Source of the DNA: Sphingobacterium pedocola
Lineage (GTDB): Bacteria; Bacteroidota; Bacteroidia; Sphingobacteriales; Sphingobacteriaceae
Length of the DNA stretch: 64,000 nucleotides
Reading direction: 5' to 3'
Assembly: GCF_015209965.1 (NCBI RefSeq)
Contig: NZ_MU158689.1
Coordinates: 1,027,629 to 1,091,628, forward strand
Shown: one piece after another, positions 27,525-37,032 of the stretch
How the letters are laid out: every line of letters starts with the position of its first letter
How positions within the stretch are numbered: position 1 is the first letter of the stretch
Translations under genes and position numbers: made by a program
The notes under the pieces: generated by a model
What the model was told of the DNA's origin: nothing
Database searches by the model: none
The model's input: the letters and a program-made list of their open reading frames with translations, nothing else

Positions 27525-30374
27525 CTATTTTAAATTATTGTTTTGGACGGTACTGATCTCAATTTCAAAAGTTTCTTTATCTTTTTTCTCAAGCGCTATT
27601 TTCAGTACATATAATCCGTCAAATATTTGATCTAAAGCAACATGCTTCCCATTGCAGGTTGCCTCATAATCGTATTTATCATCTAAACAGATTAGCATGG
27701 ATGTGGTACGCTCTCCTTGGTCTGCAAACAATTTAAATGCTCCGTTGAATCCATCATTTTCAGGTCGGAACTTTTGCATAACAGGCCATACATTGAACCC
27801 ATGCGTGATGGTTCCAGGCCTGTATAGGGCGCTGAACCAATTTAATACTGGAGAGGATAAGGCGCCAAACTGATGCCAGCCTCCGCCATTACCGGTTTCT
27901 ACACTGAAATTTTCCCAGCAATTGTAACTATTTGCTGTTTCGCGTTTCCATACGTCCAATGCCGTTTGCGCAATCTGTATCGCTCTTTCAGGTTCATTCA
28001 CGTCTAGCATAGCCTTCCAGATAAACCACTGGTGTGGCATCCATACCCTGCCGTTCCAGTATCCGTCTTTATTGTAATAAGGCGCAGATTGGTCAATGGC
28101 CGTAATCCCCTGATCTGTCCATAGTCTTCCTTTTATGAAAATATTTTCCAGTATTCTTTTTGTTTGCTCAGGTGTACATATTCCAGCAATAAGCGGACTA
28201 ACGCCATCAAGCCCCATGTTGAAATTGACATTTGAGGCATGTTTTAAGATACCGGTCGGGCTTCCATTTTGATCATGCTGCACGTATCCAAAATAACCGG
28301 AACGCTCGTCCCATGCCCACCGCTGTAACGCATCTCCATATACCTTAATGTCTGCATCGTACTTTTTAATATCGTGTTGATATCCCAACTGTACGGCTGC
28401 CATTTTCAGCAATTTGGCAAATCGTATCTGATGCGAGGTGTTCACAGCAGGCGCCATAGTTTTTGCTAGCTTATGCTTATGCATATAAGCCTGCGGGCTG
28501 TAGTCGTCCCAGCCACCGGAATTGTAAAAAATATCCCACGTTTGTACCAGATTTGATTTAAGCTTTCGCGTGGGGGAGCTTTCCGCTCCGTTTAAAAAAT
28601 CATAATATCGTTTCAGGCGGGGGTAGAAGTATGTTAGATATTCTATATTTTGTGTATTGTTCCACAATTCATTAAAGAGGTATGCCTGTACGGGCAAAGG
28701 CGTTCCATGCTCCAAAAACGCGGATTGTGCTGTACTGTCCATTGTATAGGCATTCAGGCTTTCGAGCGCGCGTCCTAAATTTAACCGTGTGTAACCCAAT
28801 CCTATAAAACCCGCATCCCAAGTATAAAAAGCACTCCAACGTTTTCCGGGGGTAGTGTGCTTCATAAATTTGTTGCCGGCAAATGTCGGATAGTTTACAT
28901 TGGTTAACGTAGTAGCCGCCATGAGCTGTTGACTGAAAAGGTAAGGTGTCCCAGCTTTATTGACCTGCCACTGGTCGACTGCGGACTGCTGTCGGCGGTA
29001 AATATTTTCCGCTTCGCTCCATTCAGAACCCAGTTTTTTTATTTTATCAATCACTTGTTTTTCGCTGTTGCCGTAAACAACATAAGCATATCTATTTACC
29101 TGCTGTCCTGGTGCGACGGTGATGGGTGCCATAAATACGTTTTCGAAGTATCCATTGTTATTGCCGCCACCTATTCTTGATTTATGGGAAGATGGCTCCT
29201 CCTTTTTCACTAAGTGCTCAAAATAAGTCAAAGCCCTATCTGGATTGTCGTCATATAGTATTCTCCTATCTGCCAGACTGTCGCTCCAAACCATACCGTA
29301 ATATTCTTCGATATCATCATATTTAAAAACGGCGGTGTTATCCATTCCACTGTTTATTTCTTTTGGTATGCGGTTTAATGGTTTATCCTGAAATTTTATG
29401 CCGTCAGCTTCATTTTCCTTTAAGAGTATAAATCCGTCTAATGCGACTCTTGCTGTGTTCAGGGTTTTCAAGGTAAGGCCTAACTCTTCGGCAGGCAGAT
29501 TTTTTACGGATATCTTTGCCAAAATATAGTCCTTTGTATATTTCAGTTCTATATTCTCTGATGTTTGATTATTGATTTTTACACTTATTTTCGCATCCGA
29601 CTTGTCGACAGATCGGTAACGAATCAAGATGACGCCTTCCTCCAGTTGCCTGTTATTGACAAACCGAAAAGACAGCTGCTCACCACGGTTTTTACCCATC
29701 ACAATAGCGGTTTTGCTTACTGCGCTTTCATCTTTAATCTGTCCCCTTAGCTGTCCGTCATACACCAAATTATAATTAAAGGAGATAATAGAATCCGTAA
29801 AGCTGCTGTAGTTTGAAGCGTTCTCGAAATGTGATCCGTCTGGCTTAGCTATTGTAACACTATTGCTGTAAGGGTACATGATGGAACTGAATATATTTAA
29901 TGCCATGCTCCTCGTTTCTGTAGTGTTATTTACATAAGACGCTCGAATCAGGCGACTTTCTTCATCCACTTTACTATAGGAGACATCGCAATATAGTCGG
30001 TCTTTCCACTCTAACTGGAACCGATAGGAAAAATAAGACAGATCAGCGGATGCTTGCCAGGGATGGTAGCCAGACTCCCGCTGTGTGCTGGCAAGGGGTG
30101 TAATGTTTCTAAAATAAACGGAAGGCTGTACTAGGATATCAAAACGCAAACCATTGTTTCGTACCGGAATATGCGATATACCGTTGAACTTATTGGAGTA
30201 AGGTCCCCATGCGGGAAGTGCCATATCATGCGTATGCTGTAAAGAACTGGTAAATCCTGGCTCCCAGTTTCCGTAAATAGATGGAGAGGGTTGTGCAACC
30301 AGGTTCATTACAGCAGTTACAAGCAATATCGTAAGTAAACTATATTTAGATTTTTTTTCAAGGTTGATAATCAT
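27525..30374 (-). CDS. GH63-like (MGH1-type) six-hairpin glycoside hydrolase, exported
   Basis: A 949-residue exported protein (signal peptide up to about MNLVAQ). The N-terminal half is beta-rich with no clear motif. The second half (about 480-900) is an (alpha/alpha)6 barrel: FYTWDAGFIGLGYTRLNLGR, WDIFYNSGGWDDYSPQAY, GRVWMPHQWFIWKAM, YNCWENFS and GGGWHQFGALSSPVLNW, which resemble the catalytic core of GH63 and mannosylglycerate-hydrolase-like glycosidases; the acidic residues in WDDYS and the WENFS/ETG region are likely catalytic. A C-terminal beta domain follows. The substrate cannot be read. It is monocistronic and separate from the glucan locus. GH15, GH78 or GH95 folds are less likely alternatives. 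Confidence 0.75.
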   Translation of the reverse strand: MIINLEKKSKYSLLTILLVTAVMNLVAQPSPSIYGNWEPGFTSSLQHTHDMALPAWGPYSNKFNGISHIPVRNNGLRFDILVQPSVYFRNITPLASTQRESGYHPWQASADLSYFSYRFQLEWKDRLYCDVSYSKVDEESRLIRASYVNNTTETRSMALNIFSSIMYPYSNSVTIAKPDGSHFENASNYSSFTDSIISFNYNLVYDGQLRGQIKDESAVSKTAIVMGKNRGEQLSFRFVNNRQLEEGVILIRYRSVDKSDAKISVKINNQTSENIELKYTKDYILAKISVKNLPAEELGLTLKTLNTARVALDGFILLKENEADGIKFQDKPLNRIPKEINSGMDNTAVFKYDDIEEYYGMVWSDSLADRRILYDDNPDRALTYFEHLVKKEEPSSHKSRIGGGNNNGYFENVFMAPITVAPGQQVNRYAYVVYGNSEKQVIDKIKKLGSEWSEAENIYRRQQSAVDQWQVNKAGTPYLFSQQLMAATTLTNVNYPTFAGNKFMKHTTPGKRWSAFYTWDAGFIGLGYTRLNLGRALESLNAYTMDSTAQSAFLEHGTPLPVQAYLFNELWNNTQNIEYLTYFYPRLKRYYDFLNGAESSPTRKLKSNLVQTWDIFYNSGGWDDYSPQAYMHKHKLAKTMAPAVNTSHQIRFAKLLKMAAVQLGYQHDIKKYDADIKVYGDALQRWAWDERSGYFGYVQHDQNGSPTGILKHASNVNFNMGLDGVSPLIAGICTPEQTKRILENIFIKGRLWTDQGITAIDQSAPYYNKDGYWNGRVWMPHQWFIWKAMLDVNEPERAIQIAQTALDVWKRETANSYNCWENFSVETGNGGGWHQFGALSSPVLNWFSALYRPGTITHGFNVWPVMQKFRPENDGFNGAFKLFADQGERTTSMLICLDDKYDYEATCNGKHVALDQIFDGLYVLKIALEKKDKETFEIEISTVQNNNLK

Positions 30375-30986
30375 TCCAGTATTTTCTAGGGATCAGTAAT
30401 AGTCGTGCTAATTTCCGCAAAATACTATCGAAAAAAGAGTCTTTCCGATTCAATAAATTATAAAATCGTCTCAATTGACTAGCATATGCTATCGCTTTAT
30501 CGTTATACAAAGATCGGGGTTGATGATACACCTTCTTCGTGTCAGCTTCACATTATCTCCCAGTGTCTCGGCCGTCGGCTCTGATGGTTACCACGGAATG
30601 CATAACAAGGGTAGAAGATATGTACGTAATAGCTCAACCACGGTTTTGTCGCGCGACGGCAGTGTATGGTTCAACTTGGAATAGGAGAATGTTAGGTATT
30701 TTGTCTATCTTTAATAAGTAAAGACGACCCCCTGGTTAAATAGTATACTAATCCGTAATATTGGTAATAATTTCCGTAATCTGTATACCATAAAAGAGCG
30801 AAGTTATGTCGAGATTTGTAGGAAAGCTATATGGTGGAACCCCGTAGCGGACAAGGAACGTAATATGTAATGATTAATTGGTCTTTTGTATAAACTTTTA
30901 TACCTTTTTATGTGTTCCAATGATGAACATATTTCTTGATAGGCGGGATGTAAGACAACACGATATGATTGAAAATAATTCTAATT
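30375..30986. other. Intergenic region upstream of the molybdoenzyme operon
   Basis: About 610 bases without a supported gene; two short plus-strand frames at 30475-30721 overlap each other, have no family resemblance and are treated as chance. It contains a 12-bp palindrome TAGCATATGCTA (30480-30491), an ordered set of direct repeats at 30743-30788, and an AT inverted repeat GTATAAA/TTTATAC at 30888-30903 followed by TTTTTA. The last two are candidates for control sites of the operon starting at 30987. Confidence 0.6.
30743..30788. promoter_or_regulatory. Candidate operator: CCGTAAT direct repeats framed by GTATAC
   Basis: GTATAC (30743-30748), CCGTAAT (30753-30759), GGTAAT (30763-30768), CCGTAAT (30774-30780) and GTATAC (30783-30788) lie in order. 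The two CCGTAAT copies start exactly 21 bases apart, two helical turns, with a half-match between them. This arrangement fits cooperative binding of a regulator about 200 bases before the pao operon. No regulator gene is adjacent. Confidence 0.4.
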
Positions 30987-31580
30987 ATGAAAAAGGGTGA
31001 AAAATTAAGTAGGCGTTTTTTTCTAAAAACAACTGGAGCATTGACTTTGTTAGCGGCGATTCCAGCTTCGTTAAAGTCTGCATATAAACAGGTCAAAAAT
31101 TTTATAGTTACAGAAAAGAAGATGGCTCCCCTAACCGTCTCTGTAAATAAAAAGGCTTATGCACTGGATGCGGATACACGGACGACCTTACTGGATTTAT
31201 TGCGGGAGAATTTATCCCTGACTGGCACCAAGAAAGGCTGCGACCATGGTCAGTGTGGCGCCTGTACTGTACATGTGGATGGCGAACGCGTCTTAAGCTG
31301 CCTGACCTTATCGGCGATGGTCGGTGGAAAAGAAGTAACTACGATAGAAGGAATTGCCAATGGCGATCAATTACATCCCATGCAAGAGGCTTTTATTGTC
31401 TGCGACGGCTTTCAATGCGGTTATTGCACACCAGGTCAGATCATGTCTGCCATAGCCTGCGTTAAAGAGGGCCATACCAATTCAGTTGCTGAAATAAAGG
31501 AACATATGAGTGGTAATCTATGCCGATGCGGAGCGTATAATGGAATTGTCGAATCTATTCAGAAAGTTGCAACAACATGA
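30987..31580 (+). CDS. paoA: Molybdenum hydroxylase [2Fe-2S] subunit, Tat-exported (PaoA/YagT type)
   Basis: A 197-residue iron-sulfur subunit of the xanthine oxidase family. The start at 30987 gives a twin-arginine signal (KLSRRFFLKTTGALTLLAA), so the assembled enzyme is sent folded to the periplasm; an upstream in-frame ATG at 30969 only adds six residues. Two [2Fe-2S] clusters are bound by Cys85, Cys90, Cys93, Cys105 (GCDHGQCGACTVHVDG) and Cys144, Cys147, Cys179, Cys181 (CGYCTPGQ; NLCRCG). Its stop overlaps the start of the FAD subunit (ATGA). E. coli PaoABC oxidizes aromatic aldehydes; the substrate here is unproven. Confidence 0.93.
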   Translation: MKKGEKLSRRFFLKTTGALTLLAAIPASLKSAYKQVKNFIVTEKKMAPLTVSVNKKAYALDADTRTTLLDLLRENLSLTGTKKGCDHGQCGACTVHVDGERVLSCLTLSAMVGGKEVTTIEGIANGDQLHPMQEAFIVCDGFQCGYCTPGQIMSAIACVKEGHTNSVAEIKEHMSGNLCRCGAYNGIVESIQKVATT

Positions 31581-32554
31581 AACCATTTGATTTAATAAAA
31601 ACCACAGATCCTAAGCACGCGTTGTTGCAGAAAAAGGAGCAAGTGCAGTACATTGCCGGAGGAACTAATCTGGTCGATCTGATGAAAAAAAATATTCAGG
31701 TGCCCGATACGTTACTTGATGTTACCGAGGCTTTAGGTCATCGGATAGATAAGCAAGGCAAAGCTGTTCAAATAGGCGCGATGGCACGTAATACAACCGT
31801 AGCTACGGATGCGATGATTCTACGCGACTTTCCTTTGATTGCCAAGGCTGTACTTGCAGGAGCATCTCCGCAGATACGAAATATGGCTTCTACGGCAGGA
31901 AATCTGTTGCAACGTACGCGATGCCCATACTTTTACGATGTCACGACTGCTTGCAACAAACGCAAACCCGGTTCGGGGTGCAGTGCTTACGAAGGACAGA
32001 ACAGAATGAGTGCGGTGGTGGGTTATAGTACGGACTGCGTAGCGGTGCACCCATCAGATTTATGTGTGGGATTGGCAGCATTGGATGCGGAAGTGCACGT
32101 GTTTGGTAAGGATCAAAAAAAATCCGTCATCCCTTTTGAAGAGTTTCATCGTCTACCTGGAAATACGCCGCATCTGGATAATAATCTTCCTGAACATGCT
32201 TTGATCACTTCCATTGAGATTCCCGAAAACCCATTTGATAAAAATTGTGCTTATCTCAAAGTTCGGGATCGCGATTCCTATTCGTTTGCCTTGGTATCGG
32301 TAGCGGCAGCCTTGCATTTGGACGGTGACCGCATTATCGATGCACGCCTGGCTTCTGGAGGAGTAGCACATAAACCTTGGCGATGGCGCGATGCAGAACA
32401 GTTTTTGAGGGGCAAGAGCGCAACAGCTGCAACCTTTGGCGAAGCTGCCAGACTTATAGTCGGCGATTTAAAACCCTTAACACACAATGGTTTTAAAATA
32501 GACATGCTAAAAGGAGCTGTCGAGACAGCCCTCGGACAATGTCTACATGTTTAA
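31577..32554 (+). CDS. paoB: Molybdenum hydroxylase FAD subunit with [4Fe-4S] insertion (PaoB/YagS type)
   Basis: A 325-residue FAD-binding subunit that passes electrons from the [2Fe-2S] clusters to an acceptor. YIAGGTNLVDLMK is the FAD pyrophosphate loop and IRNMASTAGNLLQ the second flavin motif. Right after it comes RCPYFYDVTTACNKRKPGSG with Cys116, Cys126, Cys135 and Cys154, matching the extra [4Fe-4S]-binding loop known in E. coli PaoB and absent from ordinary xanthine dehydrogenases. That loop is the best evidence for the Pao type. Its start codon overlaps the paoA stop by four bases. The C-terminal CODH-type domain is complete. Confidence 0.93.
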   Translation: MKPFDLIKTTDPKHALLQKKEQVQYIAGGTNLVDLMKKNIQVPDTLLDVTEALGHRIDKQGKAVQIGAMARNTTVATDAMILRDFPLIAKAVLAGASPQIRNMASTAGNLLQRTRCPYFYDVTTACNKRKPGSGCSAYEGQNRMSAVVGYSTDCVAVHPSDLCVGLAALDAEVHVFGKDQKKSVIPFEEFHRLPGNTPHLDNNLPEHALITSIEIPENPFDKNCAYLKVRDRDSYSFALVSVAAALHLDGDRIIDARLASGGVAHKPWRWRDAEQFLRGKSATAATFGEAARLIVGDLKPLTHNGFKIDMLKGAVETALGQCLHV

Positions 32555-32619
32555 TTTGTATAAATTAAGCTTACTCATTGCTGGCTGAAGCGCATCGAGT
32601 TTGCTATAAAAAATAAAGA

Positions 32620-34827
32620 ATGAGATTCTTCGATAAACAAAATAAGGAAATACCTGAAGGGCGTGTGGAGGCTGTAGATAAAGTGACAGGGAGCGGTAAA
32701 TTTGCCGCCGAATACAAAGTAGATAATCTTTGTTACGGTGTTTTGGTAGACAGTACCATTCCTAGCGGTTCGATAAGAAATATTGATTTAACAAAAGCGA
32801 AACAGGTGAAGGGAGTCGTTGGCATCGTTACTCATCTTCAAAAACCAAATGTTCCCGGTTTTGCAACGGAGGATTTAATAAAGCAATCTCGATTTGGTCT
32901 GCCTATTTTTCATACCGATAAAATCCATTTTAAAGGCCAGCCAATCGCGCTGGTCATAGCAGAGACACTAGAAGATGCGACCTATGCCGCCACGCTGGTG
33001 GAAGTGGAATATAATACGGGAGGTTTCCAAGTTGATTTTGATGCGGCGCATCCCAAAATTCCCCTGCGGGAGGCGGGTAAGGAGCGGGGACAAATCGATT
33101 CCTGGAGTAATGCACCCTATGTGATGGAAGCGGAATATAACATCAAGTCGGAGGTGCACAACCCTATGGAAATGCATGCCACGATTGCGGAATGGACAAG
33201 TGATCGTCATTTAAAACTTCACGATAAAACACAAGGCGTCAATAATGTACAGCAGGTGATCGCTCCTTTATTTAACCTGCAAAAGGAAAATATAGAGGTT
33301 GTGAGCGAATTCGTCGGCGGTGGATTTGGTTCTGGTTTGCGCGTATGGCCACATGTGTTGGCAACGGTAATGGCAGCCAAACATGTTAATCGGCCTGTCA
33401 AAGTGATGTTGACGAGACCTCAGATGTTTACCGGTACGGGATACCGGCCGGCTTCTTGGCAAAAAATCAAGCTCGGCGCAGATGCATCTGGAAAATTTTT
33501 GGGAATACATCATCAGGCTAAAAATGAAACTTCGCTCTACGAGCGGTTTTCGGATCAAATTACGCGAGTTACGCGTTTGATCTACAACTTTGACAATTTA
33601 AAAACGGAGGATGCACTCGTGCCGCTCAATCTAAGTGCCGCAACATGGATGCGTGGACCGGGCGACTGTACAGGTGACTTTGCCATTGAATGCGCCATCG
33701 ATGAATTGAGCTATAAGCTGAAAATAGACCCCGTAGCGTTGCGAACTAAAAATATTGCAGCTACACACCATCCAGACAACAAGCTGCCCTGGTCCTCCAA
33801 CTATCTATTGGAATGCATCAACGAAGGGGCCAAGCGCATTGGTTGGAACGATAGAAACCCGATCCCCAATGCAATGAAAGATGGCGACTGGCAAATCGGG
33901 TATGGTATGTCTGTGGGGATGTGGAACGCGGGAAGGAATAAAACCAGCGCCGCCATAAAAATGGTAAGGGATGGCCGTATTATTGTTCAAACGGCCATGA
34001 CAGATATTGGTACGGGAACAGGTACGGGGATGAAAAATATCGCGCATGAAATGACCGGAATTCCCCAAGATAAAATTACGGTTGAGCTGGGTAATTCAAA
34101 TCTGCCTCCAGCTCCAAGTCAAGGAGGTAGTACAGGAATGTCATCCGTGAGCGGAGCAGTCGTAGACGCCTCCAATGCATTGAAGTTAAAACTTGCCGAA
34201 TACGCAGCTTTAATCAATATAAATTTTAAAAATATTTCCCCTGATGATATACACTTATCGGAAAAAGGGATCTCGTTGAAAAAAAATCTAGACGAAACAG
34301 TCACTTATGCCGATCTGTGGGAGAAAAACAAGTTGGATAGTGTCGTTGTGGAGGCCACTTCTGGCCCAGGAGAAGAACGTAAAAAGTATGCGTTCTGTTC
34401 TTCTGCAGCTCATTTCTGTCAAGTCCGCGTGAATGTAAAGACCGGTAAAGTTAAGATTGAAAAATTAGTGTGTGTGGCGGACGGGGGTACAATAGTGAAC
34501 GAAAAAGCCGCTGCCAATCAAATGTCAGGTGCCGCCGTTGGCGGAATTGGTATGGCATTAATGGAGGAAAAACTTCTCGATGCTAAACTAGGCGGATTAA
34601 TAGGGGATGACCTGGCTGGATATCATTTTCCGGTAAATGCAGATGCACCGATAATTGATGTGAGTTTTATAAGTAAGCCTGATCCGCACATTAATCCCAC
34701 TGGTGCTAAAGGCTTGGGTGAAGTTGGTATAATAGGTACAGCTGCTGCAATTGCCAATGCAATTTATCATGCGACAGGTAAAAGATTGCGAAATCTGCCG
34801 ATTACGCCAGATAAGGTACTGGGCTAA
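32620..34827 (+). CDS. paoC: Molybdenum hydroxylase molybdopterin-binding subunit (PaoC/YagR type)
   Basis: A 735-residue catalytic subunit that binds the molybdenum cofactor and oxidizes the substrate with water as oxygen donor. Recognizable parts are EGRVEAVDKVTGSGKFAAEY at the start, FVGGGFGSGLRVWPH (cofactor binding), TWMRGPGDCTGDFAIE, TDIGTGTGTGMKNI and the catalytic Glu701 in GAKGLGEVGIIG near the C-terminus. It has no signal peptide and would travel with PaoA through Tat. It is 65 bases after paoB. The arginine-rich MRGPG segment and pairing with PaoB favour aldehydes over purines, but this is inference. Confidence 0.93.
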   Translation: MRFFDKQNKEIPEGRVEAVDKVTGSGKFAAEYKVDNLCYGVLVDSTIPSGSIRNIDLTKAKQVKGVVGIVTHLQKPNVPGFATEDLIKQSRFGLPIFHTDKIHFKGQPIALVIAETLEDATYAATLVEVEYNTGGFQVDFDAAHPKIPLREAGKERGQIDSWSNAPYVMEAEYNIKSEVHNPMEMHATIAEWTSDRHLKLHDKTQGVNNVQQVIAPLFNLQKENIEVVSEFVGGGFGSGLRVWPHVLATVMAAKHVNRPVKVMLTRPQMFTGTGYRPASWQKIKLGADASGKFLGIHHQAKNETSLYERFSDQITRVTRLIYNFDNLKTEDALVPLNLSAATWMRGPGDCTGDFAIECAIDELSYKLKIDPVALRTKNIAATHHPDNKLPWSSNYLLECINEGAKRIGWNDRNPIPNAMKDGDWQIGYGMSVGMWNAGRNKTSAAIKMVRDGRIIVQTAMTDIGTGTGTGMKNIAHEMTGIPQDKITVELGNSNLPPAPSQGGSTGMSSVSGAVVDASNALKLKLAEYAALININFKNISPDDIHLSEKGISLKKNLDETVTYADLWEKNKLDSVVVEATSGPGEERKKYAFCSSAAHFCQVRVNVKTGKVKIEKLVCVADGGTIVNEKAAANQMSGAAVGGIGMALMEEKLLDAKLGGLIGDDLAGYHFPVNADAPIIDVSFISKPDPHINPTGAKGLGEVGIIGTAAAIANAIYHATGKRLRNLPITPDKVLG

Positions 34828-34912
34828 AATAAAAATAGATGTCTTTGATTTTGAAAAATAGATTTATAGTGCTTTATGCTTGTCGTTTTGACGTCAAAAT
34901 AGAAATTGTACG

Positions 34913-36043
34913 ATGAGTGAATTACGGACAATTATTGAGGCTTATCGGCATGCGGAACAAACCAATAGCAAGAGTGTTCTAGCTACCGTGGTAAAGGTAG
35001 AGGGATCCTCTTATCGCATGCCGGGTGCCCGGATGTTGGTATCGGAATTTGGTGAAATGACGGGCGCTATTAGTGGAGGCTGTCTGGAGGGCGATGCACT
35101 TCGCAGGGCCATGTTGGCGCTTAATCAGCAAACAAATAAATTGGTCACGTACGATACCTCAAACGAGAATGATTTAAGCATTGGTATACAATTAGGCTGT
35201 AATGGTATCGTCCATATCTTATTTGAATATATTGATCCAACCAACCCGCACAATCCGATTGCTTTATTGGAAAAGCTTCTTGATAAACGTATCGCTTCGG
35301 CGATAGTCACGGTATGTTCCTTAGATCGTAATGCCGAACAGTTGGGGACTTGTTGTGTGCAGGTAGGGGGGGAAGTGATTCTAAAAATAAACAGTCTTAT
35401 TTCCATATCCGAATTAACCAATTCTCTCCAACAAGTATTGGAGCGTAAACGAAACTTACGCTCGGTATTGGAGCGGAACCAATTGATATACGAATTGTTA
35501 CTGGAGTATTGCTTGCCTACTATTCAGCTTGTGCTTGTAGGAGCAGGTAACGATGCACAGCCGTTAGCCCAAATGGCTTCGCTTATCGGCTGGGATGTTT
35601 GTATCGTGGACGGACGTAGCGACCACGCGACAGAAAGACGGTTTCCTTCCGCAAAACATGTAGTGGTAGCTCCGTCGGATGCTTTCCAGCGATATGTCAT
35701 TACCGATGAGTACACAGCCGTAGTGCTGATGTCGCATAATTATCACTACGACAAAGCAATATTAAAACAACTTGAGACAAGCACTTGTGTGTATATTGGA
35801 TTATTGGGTCCGAAGAAACGTTTTCAACGCATGGTAGAGGAATTACAAGCGGAAGGTGTCGTATTAAGTAAAGAACAATTAAGCAAGATGTATGGGCCGG
35901 TGGGATTGGATATTGGTGCAGAAACATCTGCAGAGATCGCACTAGCCATAACAGCCGAAATAAAATCCGTAATTCAGCAGAGATCATTAAATTCACTTCG
36001 TGATCGAACCGAAAAGATGCATCAAGATATTTTAACCATTTAA
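34913..36043 (+). CDS. xdhC: XdhC/PaoD-family cofactor maturation protein
   Basis: A 376-residue XdhC-family chaperone. Such proteins bind molybdenum cofactor, assist its sulfuration and insert it into xanthine-oxidase-family enzymes. The N-terminal XdhC/CoxI domain has VEGSSYRMPGARMLVSE and the signature GAISGGCLEGDA; the C-terminal Rossmann domain starts at LVLVGAGNDAQPLAQMASLI and includes YIGLLGPKKRF and GPVGLDIGAETSAEIALAI. It lies 85 bases after paoC and 8 before moaA, which joins the enzyme and cofactor halves of the operon. It should make PaoC active. Confidence 0.92.
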   Translation: MSELRTIIEAYRHAEQTNSKSVLATVVKVEGSSYRMPGARMLVSEFGEMTGAISGGCLEGDALRRAMLALNQQTNKLVTYDTSNENDLSIGIQLGCNGIVHILFEYIDPTNPHNPIALLEKLLDKRIASAIVTVCSLDRNAEQLGTCCVQVGGEVILKINSLISISELTNSLQQVLERKRNLRSVLERNQLIYELLLEYCLPTIQLVLVGAGNDAQPLAQMASLIGWDVCIVDGRSDHATERRFPSAKHVVVAPSDAFQRYVITDEYTAVVLMSHNYHYDKAILKQLETSTCVYIGLLGPKKRFQRMVEELQAEGVVLSKEQLSKMYGPVGLDIGAETSAEIALAITAEIKSVIQQRSLNSLRDRTEKMHQDILTI

Positions 36044-36051
36044 TTAGAACT

Positions 36052-37032
36052 ATGCTTTTTGATAAATTTGGTCGCCAACATACCTATCTCCGCATATCAC
36101 TTACGGACAATTGCAATTTGCGTTGTTTTTATTGTATGCCTGAGCAAGAGTATGCATTTGCACCGCCTTCAAAGCTGATGCAACCCCATGAGATCGTCGA
36201 AATTGCTCAAACATTTGTCGAACAGGGAGTCACAAAAATACGCCTTACCGGTGGAGAGCCTTTCGTGAGAAAAGATGCAGACATAATTTTGGCGGGTTTA
36301 GCTCAGTTGCCAGTTGAACTGACGTGTACAACGAACGGTGTGCGTGCGGATACTTTGCTACCCGTGATCAAAGCGGCAAATTTTAGTAGTATAAACATTA
36401 GCTTAGACACCCTTGATGCGCAGAAATTCCACAAAATAACGGGACGGGATCTCTTCAATCGAGTTCGTTCGAATATTGATCTTTTGTTGAAAGAAGGCAT
36501 TCGCTGTAAACTGAATGTTGTCGTGATGAAAGGATTGAACGACGATGAAATTTTGGATTTCGTTGATCTTACTAAAGAAAGACCTTTAGAAGTCCGCTTT
36601 ATTGAATTTATGCCTTTTAGCGGTAATAAATGGACGAGTAATCAGGTATTTACATTAAATGAAATAAAGGAAGTTATTAAACAGCGCTATGCTATTCATG
36701 CGCAAGCTGGCGACATACATGATACCGCCAAACGGTTCCAAATAACAGGTCACCAAGGATCCTTTGCTGTAATCAGCACCATGAGTGAACCATTTTGTGC
36801 AGGCTGTAATCGTATACGGTTGACTGCGGATGGAAAATTAAAAAACTGTTTGTTTTCTACCCAGGAGACCGATCTATTAAGCGCCTTTCGCAGAGGGGAA
36901 CCGATTTTGCCACTTATTGAGGCTAATATAGCGTCAAAGGCGTATGCTTTGGGCGGGCAATTGGACAAAGATTATATGCAAATAGATGCCGATCAGCTCG
37001 AAAATAGAAGCATGATAACGATTGGAGGATGA
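36052..37032 (+). CDS. moaA: GTP 3',8-cyclase
   Basis: A 326-residue radical SAM enzyme that rearranges GTP in the first step of molybdenum cofactor synthesis. The SAM cluster is held by Cys21, Cys25, Cys28 (CNLRCFYC), the SAM site includes LTGGEPFVRKD, and the C-terminal cluster by Cys249, Cys252, Cys266 (CAGCNRIRLTADGKLKNC). The chain ends in the conserved GG needed for catalysis. Its stop overlaps the ATG of the next gene by four bases, so translation is coupled. It works with the MoaC domain encoded downstream. Confidence 0.97.
   Translation: MLFDKFGRQHTYLRISLTDNCNLRCFYCMPEQEYAFAPPSKLMQPHEIVEIAQTFVEQGVTKIRLTGGEPFVRKDADIILAGLAQLPVELTCTTNGVRADTLLPVIKAANFSSINISLDTLDAQKFHKITGRDLFNRVRSNIDLLLKEGIRCKLNVVVMKGLNDDEILDFVDLTKERPLEVRFIEFMPFSGNKWTSNQVFTLNEIKEVIKQRYAIHAQAGDIHDTAKRFQITGHQGSFAVISTMSEPFCAGCNRIRLTADGKLKNCLFSTQETDLLSAFRRGEPILPLIEANIASKAYALGGQLDKDYMQIDADQLENRSMITIGG

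Noticed and set aside
30475..30721. Two overlapping frames of 60-69 codons
   Set aside because: They overlap each other in different frames, have no recognizable motif and no promoter.
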